This document shows positions 43,284-51,804 of a DNA stretch of 64,000 nt, piece by piece. A program made the translations under genes and the position numbers. The stretch comes from Pseudomonas iridis (lineage in GTDB: Bacteria > Pseudomonadota > Gammaproteobacteria > Pseudomonadales > Pseudomonadaceae). Position 1 is the first letter of the stretch. Every line of letters starts with the position of its first letter. The notes under the pieces were generated by a model. That model was not told where the DNA came from. It saw only the letters and a program-made list of their open reading frames with translations, and ran no database searches. The DNA is taken from NCBI RefSeq assembly GCF_017980685.1, contig NZ_JACXXO010000004.1:62001-126000 (forward strand), given 5' to 3'.

Positions 43284-44052
43284 TCTCATGAACCGACCCG
43301 CTGTGCTGCTGGTGTTGCATGATGTGGCGCCATCGACCTGGGCGGATTACCAACCGTTTGTCGAGGCGGTCGATGCACTCGGCAACGTGCCGATGACCTG
43401 GCTGGTAGTGCCGGACTTTCATCGCCACGACAATCTCGATGCGCACGCGGATTTTCGGCAGTTGCTGAGCAAGCGCGTCGCCCGTGGCGATGAATTGGCC
43501 CTTCACGGTTTTTTCCATGATGACCAGGAGCCTCGACCGCGCACACCAAGAGACTGGTTCATGCGCCGCGTCTATACCCATGAGGGCGAGTTCTATCGAT
43601 TGTCCCACGAGGCCGCCCTCGCCCGTCTTCGCGCCGGCATTGAGATGTTCCAGCGCTACGACTGGCCATTGCACGGCTTCGTCGCCCCGGCCTGGTTGAT
43701 GAGCGAAGGCACACGCCTGGCGCTGCGCGAGTTGCCGTTGCGCTACACCAGTGATCCGCAGCATCTGTATCGTTTGCCGGATTTCACCCCGATCGACGCA
43801 CCGGGTCTGGTCTGGAGTGCCCGCAGCGCCTGGCGTCGTGGCCTGTCAAAAATCCTCAGCGACCAACGTGAACAGCGCTGGCGCCAAGCGCCGGTGATTC
43901 GGCTAGGATTGCACCCGGTGGACATGCGCCACGGGTTCTCCCGCGAATATTGGCGCAATACCCTCGAACGGCTACTGACGGATGGACGAGTACCGATGAC
44001 CAAAATCAACTGGCTGGCCCAACAGCGCGGCCAACTGGAACGCGCCGCATGA
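43276..44052 (+). CDS. Polysaccharide-deacetylase-like protein (DUF2334)
   Basis: A 258-residue predicted cytoplasmic carbohydrate esterase. VLLVLHDVAPSTW carries the first aspartate of the NodB-like metal site, and RGDELALHGFFHDD the histidine pair. A later VIRLGLHPVDMRH adds a third histidine. There is no signal peptide, which is unusual for secreted deacetylases and suggests a lipid-linked or cytoplasmic substrate. It overlaps its neighbours on both sides. Confidence 0.85.
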   Translation: MADLMNRPAVLLVLHDVAPSTWADYQPFVEAVDALGNVPMTWLVVPDFHRHDNLDAHADFRQLLSKRVARGDELALHGFFHDDQEPRPRTPRDWFMRRVYTHEGEFYRLSHEAALARLRAGIEMFQRYDWPLHGFVAPAWLMSEGTRLALRELPLRYTSDPQHLYRLPDFTPIDAPGLVWSARSAWRRGLSKILSDQREQRWRQAPVIRLGLHPVDMRHGFSREYWRNTLERLLTDGRVPMTKINWLAQQRGQLERAA

Positions 44053-45047
44053 ACCGCGGCATTGTGTTGCTGATCGGACTGCTCGCTGCGGTGCTGATTC
44101 CACTGCTGCTCGGTGGCAGTGAAATCTGGGCGCGCCTGCAAAGCTTTCCCCTGAAGTGGCTGCTGATCATGTTCGGCATGATTCTGCTGTGCTGGGGCAT
44201 CAACACCTTGCGCCTGCGGTTGTTGCTGGGCGATCAACGCGACCGCGTCACGCCGCTGAAAAGCCTGGGCGTGGTCATGGCGGCCGAGTTCGCCTATTGC
44301 GCGACACCCGGCGGCAGCGGCGGGCCGCTGACGATCATGGCGCTGTTGGCCCGCTGCGGCGTACGGCCGGCCCGTGGCAGTGCGGTGTTTGCCATGGATC
44401 AACTCAGCGATCTGCTGTTTTTTCTCTGCGCCCTGAGCGGAATTCTGATTTACGCACTGTTTCAGCACCTCAGCGACCGTATGGAATGGCTACTGGTTAT
44501 CAGCGCCGTGTCGCTGTTCGGCGGGTTGTGCAGTTGCGTGCTGCTGGCGCGCTACCATCGCCGGCTGATTCGCCTGAGCGGCCGGGTGCTGGCACGCATG
44601 AACGTGCAACCCAACACCCGTCGTCGCTGGGCACGCAAGCTGCTGCATTTTCTCGCTGCGTTTATCGATACGCTGAAATTGCCATGGCAAACCTTGAGCA
44701 AAGTCTTCGCCCTGACCTGTGTGCATTGGCTGCTGCGCTACAGCGTGCTGTATCTGGCATTGCGCGGCCTGGGAGCGGATTTGCAGTGGGCCTGGAGTTT
44801 TCTGGTGCAGATGCTTTCGCTGGGCGCCGGGCAGTTCAGCCTGTTGCCCGGTGGCGCGGGCGCTGCGGAGTTGACCTCGGCGGCGCTGCTGGCACCCATG
44901 GTCGGCAAATCGACAGCAGCGGCGGCGATTCTGATCTGGCGAGTGGTGACGTTTTACTTCTATCTGGTAGTGGGTGGGCCGGTGTTTCTGCTGATGCTTG
45001 GGCGACCGCTGCTGAGAAAACTGATGAAAGTCAGGCAGGCTTCTTAG
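44049..45047 (+). CDS. Lysylphosphatidylglycerol-synthase-TM/UPF0104 membrane protein
   Basis: A 332-residue inner-membrane protein with about eight hydrophobic segments, matching the flippase-like membrane half of MprF. Family marks are FAYCATPGGSGGPLTIMAL near residue 85, the DQLSDLLFFL segment, and LSLGAGQFSLLPGGAGAAELT near 265. The ATG overlaps the deacetylase stop (ATGA). It lacks the soluble aminoacyl-transferase half. It may move the product of the two upstream enzymes across the membrane; that is inference. Confidence 0.85.
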   Translation: MNRGIVLLIGLLAAVLIPLLLGGSEIWARLQSFPLKWLLIMFGMILLCWGINTLRLRLLLGDQRDRVTPLKSLGVVMAAEFAYCATPGGSGGPLTIMALLARCGVRPARGSAVFAMDQLSDLLFFLCALSGILIYALFQHLSDRMEWLLVISAVSLFGGLCSCVLLARYHRRLIRLSGRVLARMNVQPNTRRRWARKLLHFLAAFIDTLKLPWQTLSKVFALTCVHWLLRYSVLYLALRGLGADLQWAWSFLVQMLSLGAGQFSLLPGGAGAAELTSAALLAPMVGKSTAAAAILIWRVVTFYFYLVVGGPVFLLMLGRPLLRKLMKVRQAS

Positions 45048-45207
45048 CCTCATCCTGTTCATCTATAAGTTGTTCCCACAACTCGGCCGCACCGGGAAAC
45101 TCGGTGCCATCCTCCGGGCTCATGTCATCCGGGTCATAGCGACTCAAACAACCCTCGCCCACAGTAGCGGGGGCTTTGGAAGTGGCTTTGTCCAGTGGAT
45201 CGCTCAT
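45031..45207 (-). CDS. Small acidic protein of unknown function
   Basis: A 58-residue, acidic, low-complexity protein (MSDPLDKATSKAP... DDMSPEDGTEFPGAAELWEQLIDEQDEAKKPA). A GAGGAA ribosome site lies 5 nt before the ATG, which supports real translation. Its 3' end overlaps the end of the convergent membrane-protein gene by 17 nt. I do not recognise the family. It is probably soluble and partly disordered. Confidence 0.65.
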   Translation of the reverse strand: MSDPLDKATSKAPATVGEGCLSRYDPDDMSPEDGTEFPGAAELWEQLIDEQDEAKKPA

Positions 45208-45247
45208 GGCTTTTCCTCGGATCAAAAAACGGCAAAGGGGTTTATAC

Positions 45248-45283
45248 AAAAAAGGGCCTGGACGATTGAACGCCCAGGCCCTT
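45248..45283 (-). terminator. Rho-independent terminator of purU
   Basis: On the minus strand AAGGGCCTGGGCG and CGTCCAGGCCCTT pair around ATTGAA's complement and run into TTTTTTG, about 27 nt after the purU stop. Confidence 0.9.
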
Positions 45284-45309
45284 CCTTTTTCAAGCATCCG
45301 TGAGTTCGA

Positions 45310-46158
45310 TCAGAACACCACAGTCTTGTTGCCGTGCACCAGCACTCGATCTTCGAGGTGATAACGCAGACCGCGCGCCAGAACCATCTTCTCGACGTCA
45401 CGACCGAAACGCACCATGTCTTCGATGCTGTCGCTGTGGCTGACGCGCACAACGTCCTGCTCGATGATCGGGCCCGCGTCCAGCTCTTCGGTCACGTAAT
45501 GACAGGTCGCGCCGATCAGCTTCACGCCACGCAGGGACGCCTGGTGATAAGGCTTGGCGCCGACGAACGACGGCAGGAAGCTGTGGTGAATGTTGATGAC
45601 CTGGTGCGCATATTCGCGGCACAGCGCCGGCGGCAGGATTTGCATGTAGCGCGCCAGTACGACAACTTCGGCGTCGTGCTGTTTGACCAGACGCGACACT
45701 TCGGCGAAGGCCGGTTCCTTGTCCTGCGGATTGACCGGAACATGGTAATAAGGAATGCCGTGCCACTCGACCATGCTGCGCAGGTCATCGTGGTTGGAAA
45801 TCACGCAGGATATTTCGCAATCCAGCTCATCGCTGTGCCAGCGGTGCAGCAGGTCAGCCAGGCAGTGGGATTCGCGGCTGGCCATCAACACCACGCGTTT
45901 TTTCTGCTCGGTATCGGTGATGCGCCAGTCCATCGAGAACTCTTCGGCGATTGGCGCAAACTTCTCGCGCAATACTTCAATACCGAACGGCAGCGAATCG
46001 GCACGGATCTCGTGACGCATGAAGAACCAGCCAACCTGATTGTCGGAGTGGTGGCTCGCTTCGGTGATCCAGCCGTTGTGGGATGCCAGAAAATTACTGA
46101 CTTTGGCAACGATGCCAACGCGGTCCGGGCAAGAAATCACCAGCCGAAAAGTGCGCAT
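45310..46158 (-). CDS. purU: Formyltetrahydrofolate deformylase
   Basis: It hydrolyses 10-formyl-THF to formate and THF, balancing one-carbon pools. It has 282 residues from the ATG giving MRTFRLVISCPDRVG. The N-terminal ACT domain is at about 4-85, and the formyltransferase-like catalytic domain follows. NIHHSFLPSFVGAKPYHQA holds the catalytic histidine and GATCHYVTEELDAGPII the aspartate. Pseudomonads have several PurU paralogues, so this is one of them. It may act with the glycine cleavage genes, though they are far away. Confidence 0.95.
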   Translation of the reverse strand: MRTFRLVISCPDRVGIVAKVSNFLASHNGWITEASHHSDNQVGWFFMRHEIRADSLPFGIEVLREKFAPIAEEFSMDWRITDTEQKKRVVLMASRESHCLADLLHRWHSDELDCEISCVISNHDDLRSMVEWHGIPYYHVPVNPQDKEPAFAEVSRLVKQHDAEVVVLARYMQILPPALCREYAHQVINIHHSFLPSFVGAKPYHQASLRGVKLIGATCHYVTEELDAGPIIEQDVVRVSHSDSIEDMVRFGRDVEKMVLARGLRYHLEDRVLVHGNKTVVF

Positions 46159-46495
46159 GAGGGGGTAACTCCAGAACTTCGCAAAGGCCGCCATTCTAGC
46201 GACTGCGCAGGAAAACTGCAGTATTGATGAACGCGCACGCGCGACCCGCCCCGCAGCATGGCGTTTTTCACGGGACCACCGTCAACTTGCCCACCCACCA
46301 TTGGCCCCTCTTGTGCCGTTCACTGTGAATATCTGTGATGACTGCATCACACTATTTAACTGAACATTCAATTTGCTGCTAATTCTTGTAACTCATTTAA
46401 ATAAAAAACCCGGTTAAATGTTTACTTGATGAAACAGCCTGACTATTATTGCGCCACTGTCCCCTGCAATTCAGCACTCTACTAAGGTAGTAATC
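46159..46495. other. AT-rich divergent region between purU and mvaT
   Basis: A 337-nt gap, clearly AT-rich over 46330-46430, as expected for a region bound by MvaT itself. It contains the mvaT promoter. No further gene is seen. Confidence 0.65.
46420..46449 (+). promoter_or_regulatory. Probable sigma-70 promoter of mvaT
   Basis: TTTACT and TATTAT are separated by 18 nt and end 46 nt before the start codon, giving a leader of about 40 nt. Confidence 0.55.
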
Positions 46496-46873
46496 ATGTC
46501 CTTGATCAACGAATATCGCGCCACCGAAGAAGCAATCAAAGAGCTGCAAGCCCGTTTGAAGAACCTGTCGCAAGACGACAAACTGCAAACCGAGCTGGAA
46601 TTCGAAGGCAAACTGCGCACCCTGATGGGCGAATACTCCAAATCCCTGCGTGACATCATCGCGCTGCTGGATCCGGAATCGAAAACCAAAGCACCACGCG
46701 GCGGCGCAGTAAAAACTACCGGCACCAAGCGTGCTCGCAAAGTTAAACAATACAAAAACCCGCACAATGGCGAAGTCATCGAAACCAAAGGTGGCAACCA
46801 CAAAACTCTGAAAGAGTGGAAAGCCAAGTGGGGCGGTGACGTGGTTGAAGGCTGGGCTACCCTGCTGGGCTAA
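46496..46873 (+). CDS. mvaT: H-NS-like nucleoid protein MvaT
   Basis: The xenogeneic silencer of Pseudomonas, which binds AT-rich DNA and controls many accessory genes. It has 125 residues. The N-terminal dimerisation helix is SLINEYRATEEAIKELQ and residues 25-60 form a coiled coil. A flexible linker follows. The C-terminal DNA-binding domain is KYKNPHNGEVIETKGGNHKT-like, with the GGN loop and LKEWKAKWG. It is nearly identical from memory to P. aeruginosa MvaT. It has its own promoter and terminator. Confidence 0.97.
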   Translation: MSLINEYRATEEAIKELQARLKNLSQDDKLQTELEFEGKLRTLMGEYSKSLRDIIALLDPESKTKAPRGGAVKTTGTKRARKVKQYKNPHNGEVIETKGGNHKTLKEWKAKWGGDVVEGWATLLG

Positions 46874-46910
46874 GCCGCAACGCCTTCGCAGAGCAATCCG
46901 CGAAAACAGA

Positions 46911-46937
46911 AACGCCAGCGAATGCTGGCGTTTTTTT
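46911..46937 (+). terminator. Rho-independent terminator of mvaT
   Basis: AACGCCAGC and GCTGGCGTT pair perfectly around GAAT and are followed by TTTTTTT, 38 nt after the stop. Confidence 0.95.
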
Positions 46938-46970
46938 ATGCCTGGAATTTGCTCCCGGCCATGTTCGATT

Positions 46971-48401
46971 TCAAAGATTCAAACGTTTGCGTAATGCCTG
47001 GACATAATTCTGCCATTCATTGAGCACCTCTTTCTGCATCGGTGTCGCACTTAGCAACCATTGCTCTGCGGCCTCCGTAAAAGATTTCAAGGTATTGGGT
47101 GCACCCCATTCAGGCTCGGACAAACGCTGCCGCAAAAATATTTGCCAGCGTTGCTGCTCTTCAGAATTCAACGTCTCTGGAAAATTACGCGCTCGATATC
47201 GAAAGAGTAATTCAGGCAAACGTTCATCATCGAAAGGCCATTGCTCTTGCGCCAATTGAGCAGGATCGGCCGCTCTGACTTGCTCACATAGACGCCGGTC
47301 GCGGTCACCGATAAATCCGTCGTACAACTGTTGTTCCGGATCCTCGCTCGGGGTGAAATCTTCACTGGCATAAATCGCCGCAACTTTATCTTTCCAAACT
47401 TGTTGTGCGTCAGTTAGTCGCAGCGTTCGTTCCTGATAAAGCGCCATGTCCAGGCCCAGCCTTTGCTGATCCTGCGCACGCAATACCGTCAGCGGTGCCA
47501 CCACCGGGCAACGGTTTATATGAATCAACTTGAGCGGCACCGGCAACTCGCCTTCCAGCAAATCGTCACGGCGGGTGTACAAACGCTGGCGCAGGGTTTG
47601 CGCATCCAGATCAAGCAAGCCCTGCGGATCGAGGTGCAAGTCGCAGACGATCAAGGCGTTGCGGTTTTTCGGGTGCCAGGCCAGCGGCAATACAACGCCG
47701 ACATAACTGCGCGCCGCGGAGAAGCGTCCGCTGATATGCACCATCGGCTGTAACAGGCGAATCTGATCCATGACCTTTTGCTTGCTGCGCAACTGGAACA
47801 GCCAGTCGTACAGCTTTGGCTGCTTTTCACGGATCAACCGCGCCAGCGCGATGGTCGCACGCACGTCCGACAAGGCTTCGTGGGCATGCCCGTGATCAAT
47901 GTTGTTGGCGGCCGTCAGGCGCTCGAGCTTGAGGGTCACCCGCCCCTCGTCATCGGTGGGCCAGACCAGCCCGTCCGGACGCAAGGCATACGCGGCACGC
48001 ACCACGTCGATCAAGTCCCAGCGACTGTTGCCGCCCTGCCATTCGCGCGCATATGGGTCGAAGAAATTGCGATACAAGCTGTAGCGGGTCATCTCGTCGT
48101 CGAAACGCAAGGTGTTGTAACCCGCGCCACACGTGCCGGGAGCGGCCAGTTGCGCGTGTACCCGGGTCATGAAATCGGCTTCGCTCAAACCCTTTTCGGC
48201 GAGCTGGCTCGGGGTAATGCCAGTGATCGCGCACGCGGCCGGGTGCGGCAGGATGTCTTCGCTGGGCTGGCAGTAGAGATTGACCGGCTCGTCGATTTCG
48301 TTGAGTTCATGGTCGGTGCGAATCCCGGCAACCTGCAGCGGCCGGTCGCAACGGGGATTGATGCCGGTGGTTTCGTAGTCGTACCAGAAGATGGAAGTCA
48401 C
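46971..48401 (-). CDS. sbcB: Exodeoxyribonuclease I
   Basis: A processive 3'-5' single-strand DNA exonuclease in recombination and mismatch repair. It has 476 residues. The DEDDh site starts with D8 and E10 in FWYDYETTGINP. The other acidic sites are in GYNTLRFDDEM and in AHEALSDVRATIALA. The SH3-like and C-terminal helical domains are present. It is convergent with mvaT. Confidence 0.97.
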   Translation of the reverse strand: MTSIFWYDYETTGINPRCDRPLQVAGIRTDHELNEIDEPVNLYCQPSEDILPHPAACAITGITPSQLAEKGLSEADFMTRVHAQLAAPGTCGAGYNTLRFDDEMTRYSLYRNFFDPYAREWQGGNSRWDLIDVVRAAYALRPDGLVWPTDDEGRVTLKLERLTAANNIDHGHAHEALSDVRATIALARLIREKQPKLYDWLFQLRSKQKVMDQIRLLQPMVHISGRFSAARSYVGVVLPLAWHPKNRNALIVCDLHLDPQGLLDLDAQTLRQRLYTRRDDLLEGELPVPLKLIHINRCPVVAPLTVLRAQDQQRLGLDMALYQERTLRLTDAQQVWKDKVAAIYASEDFTPSEDPEQQLYDGFIGDRDRRLCEQVRAADPAQLAQEQWPFDDERLPELLFRYRARNFPETLNSEEQQRWQIFLRQRLSEPEWGAPNTLKSFTEAAEQWLLSATPMQKEVLNEWQNYVQALRKRLNL

Positions 48402-48582
48402 GGGCGGTTCCTGAACTGAAGATCGGCGAAGTCTAGGCGCTCAACCGCGGTCGCGGCCAGCCTCGCGTCATTCAACCACCGGGCGACACGCGATGTGCAA
48501 TACATAGTTATGTCGTTTTCCCCCGAGAGGCTGCTAGCATCGACCCCACTTGCATCCCGAACAGGCGAACATCAGGTAGCCC

Positions 48583-49296
48583 ATGCTTGAACCCACAGCA
48601 CCGCCAAGGAAAGCACCGCTGGATACGCGGTATCAGGTCGAAACGCCGGAGGGTATCGACTTGCCGTTGCGTCCTGCCGGGTTGATGGTGCGGGCCATCG
48701 CCTTCGCGATCGATCTGGGGATTCGTGGCTTGATCATGGGTGTGCTGTTTATTGTGCTGGCGTTGCTCGGCAGACTCGGCATGGGCCTTGGCTCGCTGCT
48801 GTTGTTTGCGATCAGCTGGTGGTACATGGTGCTGTTCGAAGTGCTGCGTCAGGGGCGCTCGCCGGGTAAACAATGGATGGGATTGCGGGTGGTGCACGAC
48901 GACGGCACCCCCATCGGCTGGTCGGCCTCCTTGCTGCGCAACCTGCTGCGTTTTGTCGACCTGCTGCCGTTCGGCTACTTCCTCGGCGCCATCAGTTGCC
49001 TGCAACACCCGACCTTCAAACGTCTGGGCGATATCGCCGCCGGTACGCTGGTGGTGTACAGCGAACGCCCGCTGACCCGCCCGCAATTACCCGACGCCGA
49101 ACCCCGCCGTGCGCCTGTGCCGCTCACCCTGAGCGAGCAACGTGCTGTGCTCGGGTTTGCCGAACGCCAAGGTGAACTGTCACCCGCGCGGGTCAATGAG
49201 CTGGCCGGTTTGCTGGCCCAGCCGCTGCATATTTCCGCCCCCAAAGCCGTCGCCGAACTCAACGGGATCGCTCGCGGTTTGTTGGGCCCGACATGA
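48583..49296 (+). CDS. RDD family membrane protein heading the MoxR-DUF58 operon
   Basis: A 237-residue inner-membrane protein with the RDD pattern (LMVRAIAFAIDLGIRG near residue 36). Hydrophobic segments lie at about 37-60, 65-88 and 110-140. The family segment GRSPGKQWMGLRVVHDDGTP is in the middle. The C-terminal 60 residues are soluble. The stop overlaps the start of the SpoIIM-like gene (ATGA). It is the first of six tightly overlapping genes. Confidence 0.86.
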   Translation: MLEPTAPPRKAPLDTRYQVETPEGIDLPLRPAGLMVRAIAFAIDLGIRGLIMGVLFIVLALLGRLGMGLGSLLLFAISWWYMVLFEVLRQGRSPGKQWMGLRVVHDDGTPIGWSASLLRNLLRFVDLLPFGYFLGAISCLQHPTFKRLGDIAAGTLVVYSERPLTRPQLPDAEPRRAPVPLTLSEQRAVLGFAERQGELSPARVNELAGLLAQPLHISAPKAVAELNGIARGLLGPT

Positions 49297-50270
49297 AGCA
49301 AAGTCTTTTCGAAAGTCGCCACAAGGCCGAATGGGAGCGCTTTGCGCTGGCCCTTGAACGCCTCGAACGAGGCAAGGAAACCTCGCAAGTGGCGGGTTTT
49401 CCCAAGGCTTATCGACGCCTTTGCCAACACCTGGCGCTGGCGCAGGAACGCGGCTACAGCAGTTTCCTCATCGACACTCTGCAACAACAGGTGTTGCGCG
49501 GCCATCAACAGCTGTACCGGCATCGCAGTCGACTGGGCGCCAACCTGATTGGCTTCATCCTCGCCGGTTTCCCCCGGCTGGTGCGCAGCGAATGGCCCTT
49601 CGTGCTTGTCGCCGGCCTGCTGTTTTTTGGCAGCCTGATCGGTGTCGGCGTGCTGGTCTACATGTTCCCCGAGTTGGTTTACAACCTCATCCCCGCCGAT
49701 CAAGTGCGTGAAATGCAAAGCATGTACGACCCGGTGGCCGGCCACCTCGGGCGCCCGGCCGAGCGAGCTGCCAGCGAGGACTGGGTGATGTTCGGTTACT
49801 ACGTGATGCACAACATCGGCATTGCCTTTCAGACGTTCGCCAGCGGTTTGCTGATGGGCGTGGGCAGCGCGTTTTTCCTGTTCTACAACGGTCTGGTCAT
49901 CGGTGCCGTGGCCGGGCACCTGAGCGAAATCGGTTTCGGCCAGACTTTCTGGTCATTCGTCATCGCCCATGGCGCTTTCGAACTGACGGCCATCGCCCTG
50001 GCCGGCGCCGCGGGGCTGGAACTGGGCTGGGCATTGATTGCACCGGGGCGCCTGACCCGCACAGAAGCGTTGAAACGCGCCGCACGCAAGAGTGTGCTGC
50101 TGATCTGTGGGGTCATGCTGTTCCTACTGATCGCAGCGTTCATTGAAGCGTACTGGTCGTCGAAAACCAGCGTCGCGCCGCTCACCAAATACCTTGTCGG
50201 CGGCGGTCTGTGGATATTGGTCGCGAGCTATTTGCTGTTCGCAGGAAGGACCCGTCATGCGCCTGAGTGA
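49293..50270 (+). CDS. SpoIIM-like (stage II sporulation protein M family) membrane protein
   Basis: A 325-residue protein. A soluble N-terminal third (about 1-95) precedes five or six membrane segments. VMFGYYVMHNIGIAFQTFASGLLMGVGS and FVIAHGAFELTAIALAGAAGLELG are the recognisable DUF95/SpoIIM motifs. In a non-sporulating bacterium the sporulation name is only a family label. It overlaps the next gene by 14 nt. The operon context suggests a membrane-embedded partner of the MoxR ATPase. Confidence 0.86.
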   Translation: MKQSLFESRHKAEWERFALALERLERGKETSQVAGFPKAYRRLCQHLALAQERGYSSFLIDTLQQQVLRGHQQLYRHRSRLGANLIGFILAGFPRLVRSEWPFVLVAGLLFFGSLIGVGVLVYMFPELVYNLIPADQVREMQSMYDPVAGHLGRPAERAASEDWVMFGYYVMHNIGIAFQTFASGLLMGVGSAFFLFYNGLVIGAVAGHLSEIGFGQTFWSFVIAHGAFELTAIALAGAAGLELGWALIAPGRLTRTEALKRAARKSVLLICGVMLFLLIAAFIEAYWSSKTSVAPLTKYLVGGGLWILVASYLLFAGRTRHAPE

Positions 50271-51804
50271 TGCCACCGTGGTGATCCGCCCGCGCACAAC
50301 ATGGGAAGCCATGGATCTGGGCGTGCTCATGAGCCAGCAACACCGGCGCCTGTTGATGACCAGTTGGGCAATCGTCACCCTGCCGCTGTTCGCCCTGCTC
50401 AGCGTATTGTTGTGGGACTCGCCATCCCTGGCGGTGTTTATCTTCTGGTGGCTGAAGCCGGCCTACGAACGCCTGCCGCTGTACATTCTGTCCAAAGCCC
50501 TGTTCGGCGAAACCCCCACACTCAAGCAAGCCCTGCGCGAGTGGCCGCGCCTGCTCAAGCCACAATTGCTGGCCAGCCTGACGTGGCGACGGCTGAGTTT
50601 CAGCCGCAGTTTCCTGATGCCCGTGGTGCAACTCGAAGGCCTGGACGGCAGTGCACGGCAACAACGTCTACAGGTGCTGCTGCAACGCAACGCCGGCGCC
50701 GCGCAGTGGCTGACCATCATCGGCGTGCATCTGGAAACGGCGCTGTGGATCGGCCTGTTGGTGCTGTTCTACCTGCTGTTGCCGCAGCAGATTGAAACCG
50801 ATTGGGACTGGCAGTCGTTGATTCTCGCGGCGGATCACGAATGGCGCTGGCTGGAGCACCTGACCAATGTCTTTTATGCGCTGGTGCTGGTGGTTTGGGA
50901 GCCGATCTACGTGGCCTGCGGGTTCAGCCTTTATCTGAACCGGCGCACGCAACTGGAAGCGTGGGACATTGAACTGGTGTTCCGACGCTTGCGCCAACGG
51001 CTGAGCAGCAGCGTGCTCGGCGTGCTGCTGGCGGTGTGTCTGCTGCTGCCACCTGTGCAACCGGTCTGGGCTGCCGAGCCTGTTAATGCACCGGACGCTC
51101 CACGGCTGTTGAATCAGCCACTGACCAGTCAGGCATCACGCGACAGCATCAAGGCACTGCTCGAACAACCACCCTTCAAGAACCCGGAATCCGTCACCCG
51201 TTACCGCTTTGGCGATGACCCGGCAAACACTGCCAAAGAAGAACAACCCGGTGAAGCCCCGCAGTGGCTCAAAACCCTGCTGGGCTGGCTGGATGGCCAG
51301 CACTTCAACGCCTTGGCCACGATCATCGAAGTATTGCTGTGGGGCACATTGATCGCTGCGCTTGGCTGGCTGATCTGGCGTTACCGCGAGTTTCTGCAAG
51401 CGTTCGTCAGCCGCCGGCCGGCCCTGCCCGCCCGGGCAAAACGGCCCGCGCCGCAGCAAGCCTTCGGCCTGGATCTGAACCGCGACACCTTGCCCGACGA
51501 TATTGCCGCCCACGCCGAACAACTCTGGCAGAGTCAGCCACGCGCGGCCCTGAGCCTGCTCTATCGTGGCCTGCTCAGTCACTTGCTCCACGACTTCGAT
51601 CTGACCCTGAAAGCTGCCGACACCGAAAATCAGGTGTTGGCGCGAGTCGAACAACTCCAGCGTCCGGAGCTGCTCGCTTTCAGCCGCACCCTGACCACCC
51701 ATTGGCAGAACATGGCCTACGGGCATCGCGAACCGGCGGTGCACCTGCAACAGGAATTGTGCGATGGCTGGCGCGCGTTATTCGGCCATGGAGCGTCCCG
51801 TTGA
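50257..51804 (+). CDS. DUF4129 domain membrane protein
   Basis: A 515-residue protein with an N-terminal membrane half: helices at about 30-60, 165-190, 210-235 and 275-300. A soluble loop follows, then a helix at about 385-405 and a C-terminal DUF4129-type helical domain (AAHAEQLWQSQPRAALSLLYRGLLSHLL). The ATG is chosen because AAGGA lies 6 nt upstream and it gives a sensible N terminus; the 38 codons before it lie within the previous gene. It overlaps both neighbours. Confidence 0.84.
   Translation: MRLSDATVVIRPRTTWEAMDLGVLMSQQHRRLLMTSWAIVTLPLFALLSVLLWDSPSLAVFIFWWLKPAYERLPLYILSKALFGETPTLKQALREWPRLLKPQLLASLTWRRLSFSRSFLMPVVQLEGLDGSARQQRLQVLLQRNAGAAQWLTIIGVHLETALWIGLLVLFYLLLPQQIETDWDWQSLILAADHEWRWLEHLTNVFYALVLVVWEPIYVACGFSLYLNRRTQLEAWDIELVFRRLRQRLSSSVLGVLLAVCLLLPPVQPVWAAEPVNAPDAPRLLNQPLTSQASRDSIKALLEQPPFKNPESVTRYRFGDDPANTAKEEQPGEAPQWLKTLLGWLDGQHFNALATIIEVLLWGTLIAALGWLIWRYREFLQAFVSRRPALPARAKRPAPQQAFGLDLNRDTLPDDIAAHAEQLWQSQPRAALSLLYRGLLSHLLHDFDLTLKAADTENQVLARVEQLQRPELLAFSRTLTTHWQNMAYGHREPAVHLQQELCDGWRALFGHGASR

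Noticed and set aside
49293..50270. Sporulation gene
   Set aside because: The SpoIIM name is a family label; the organism is a pseudomonad and does not sporulate.
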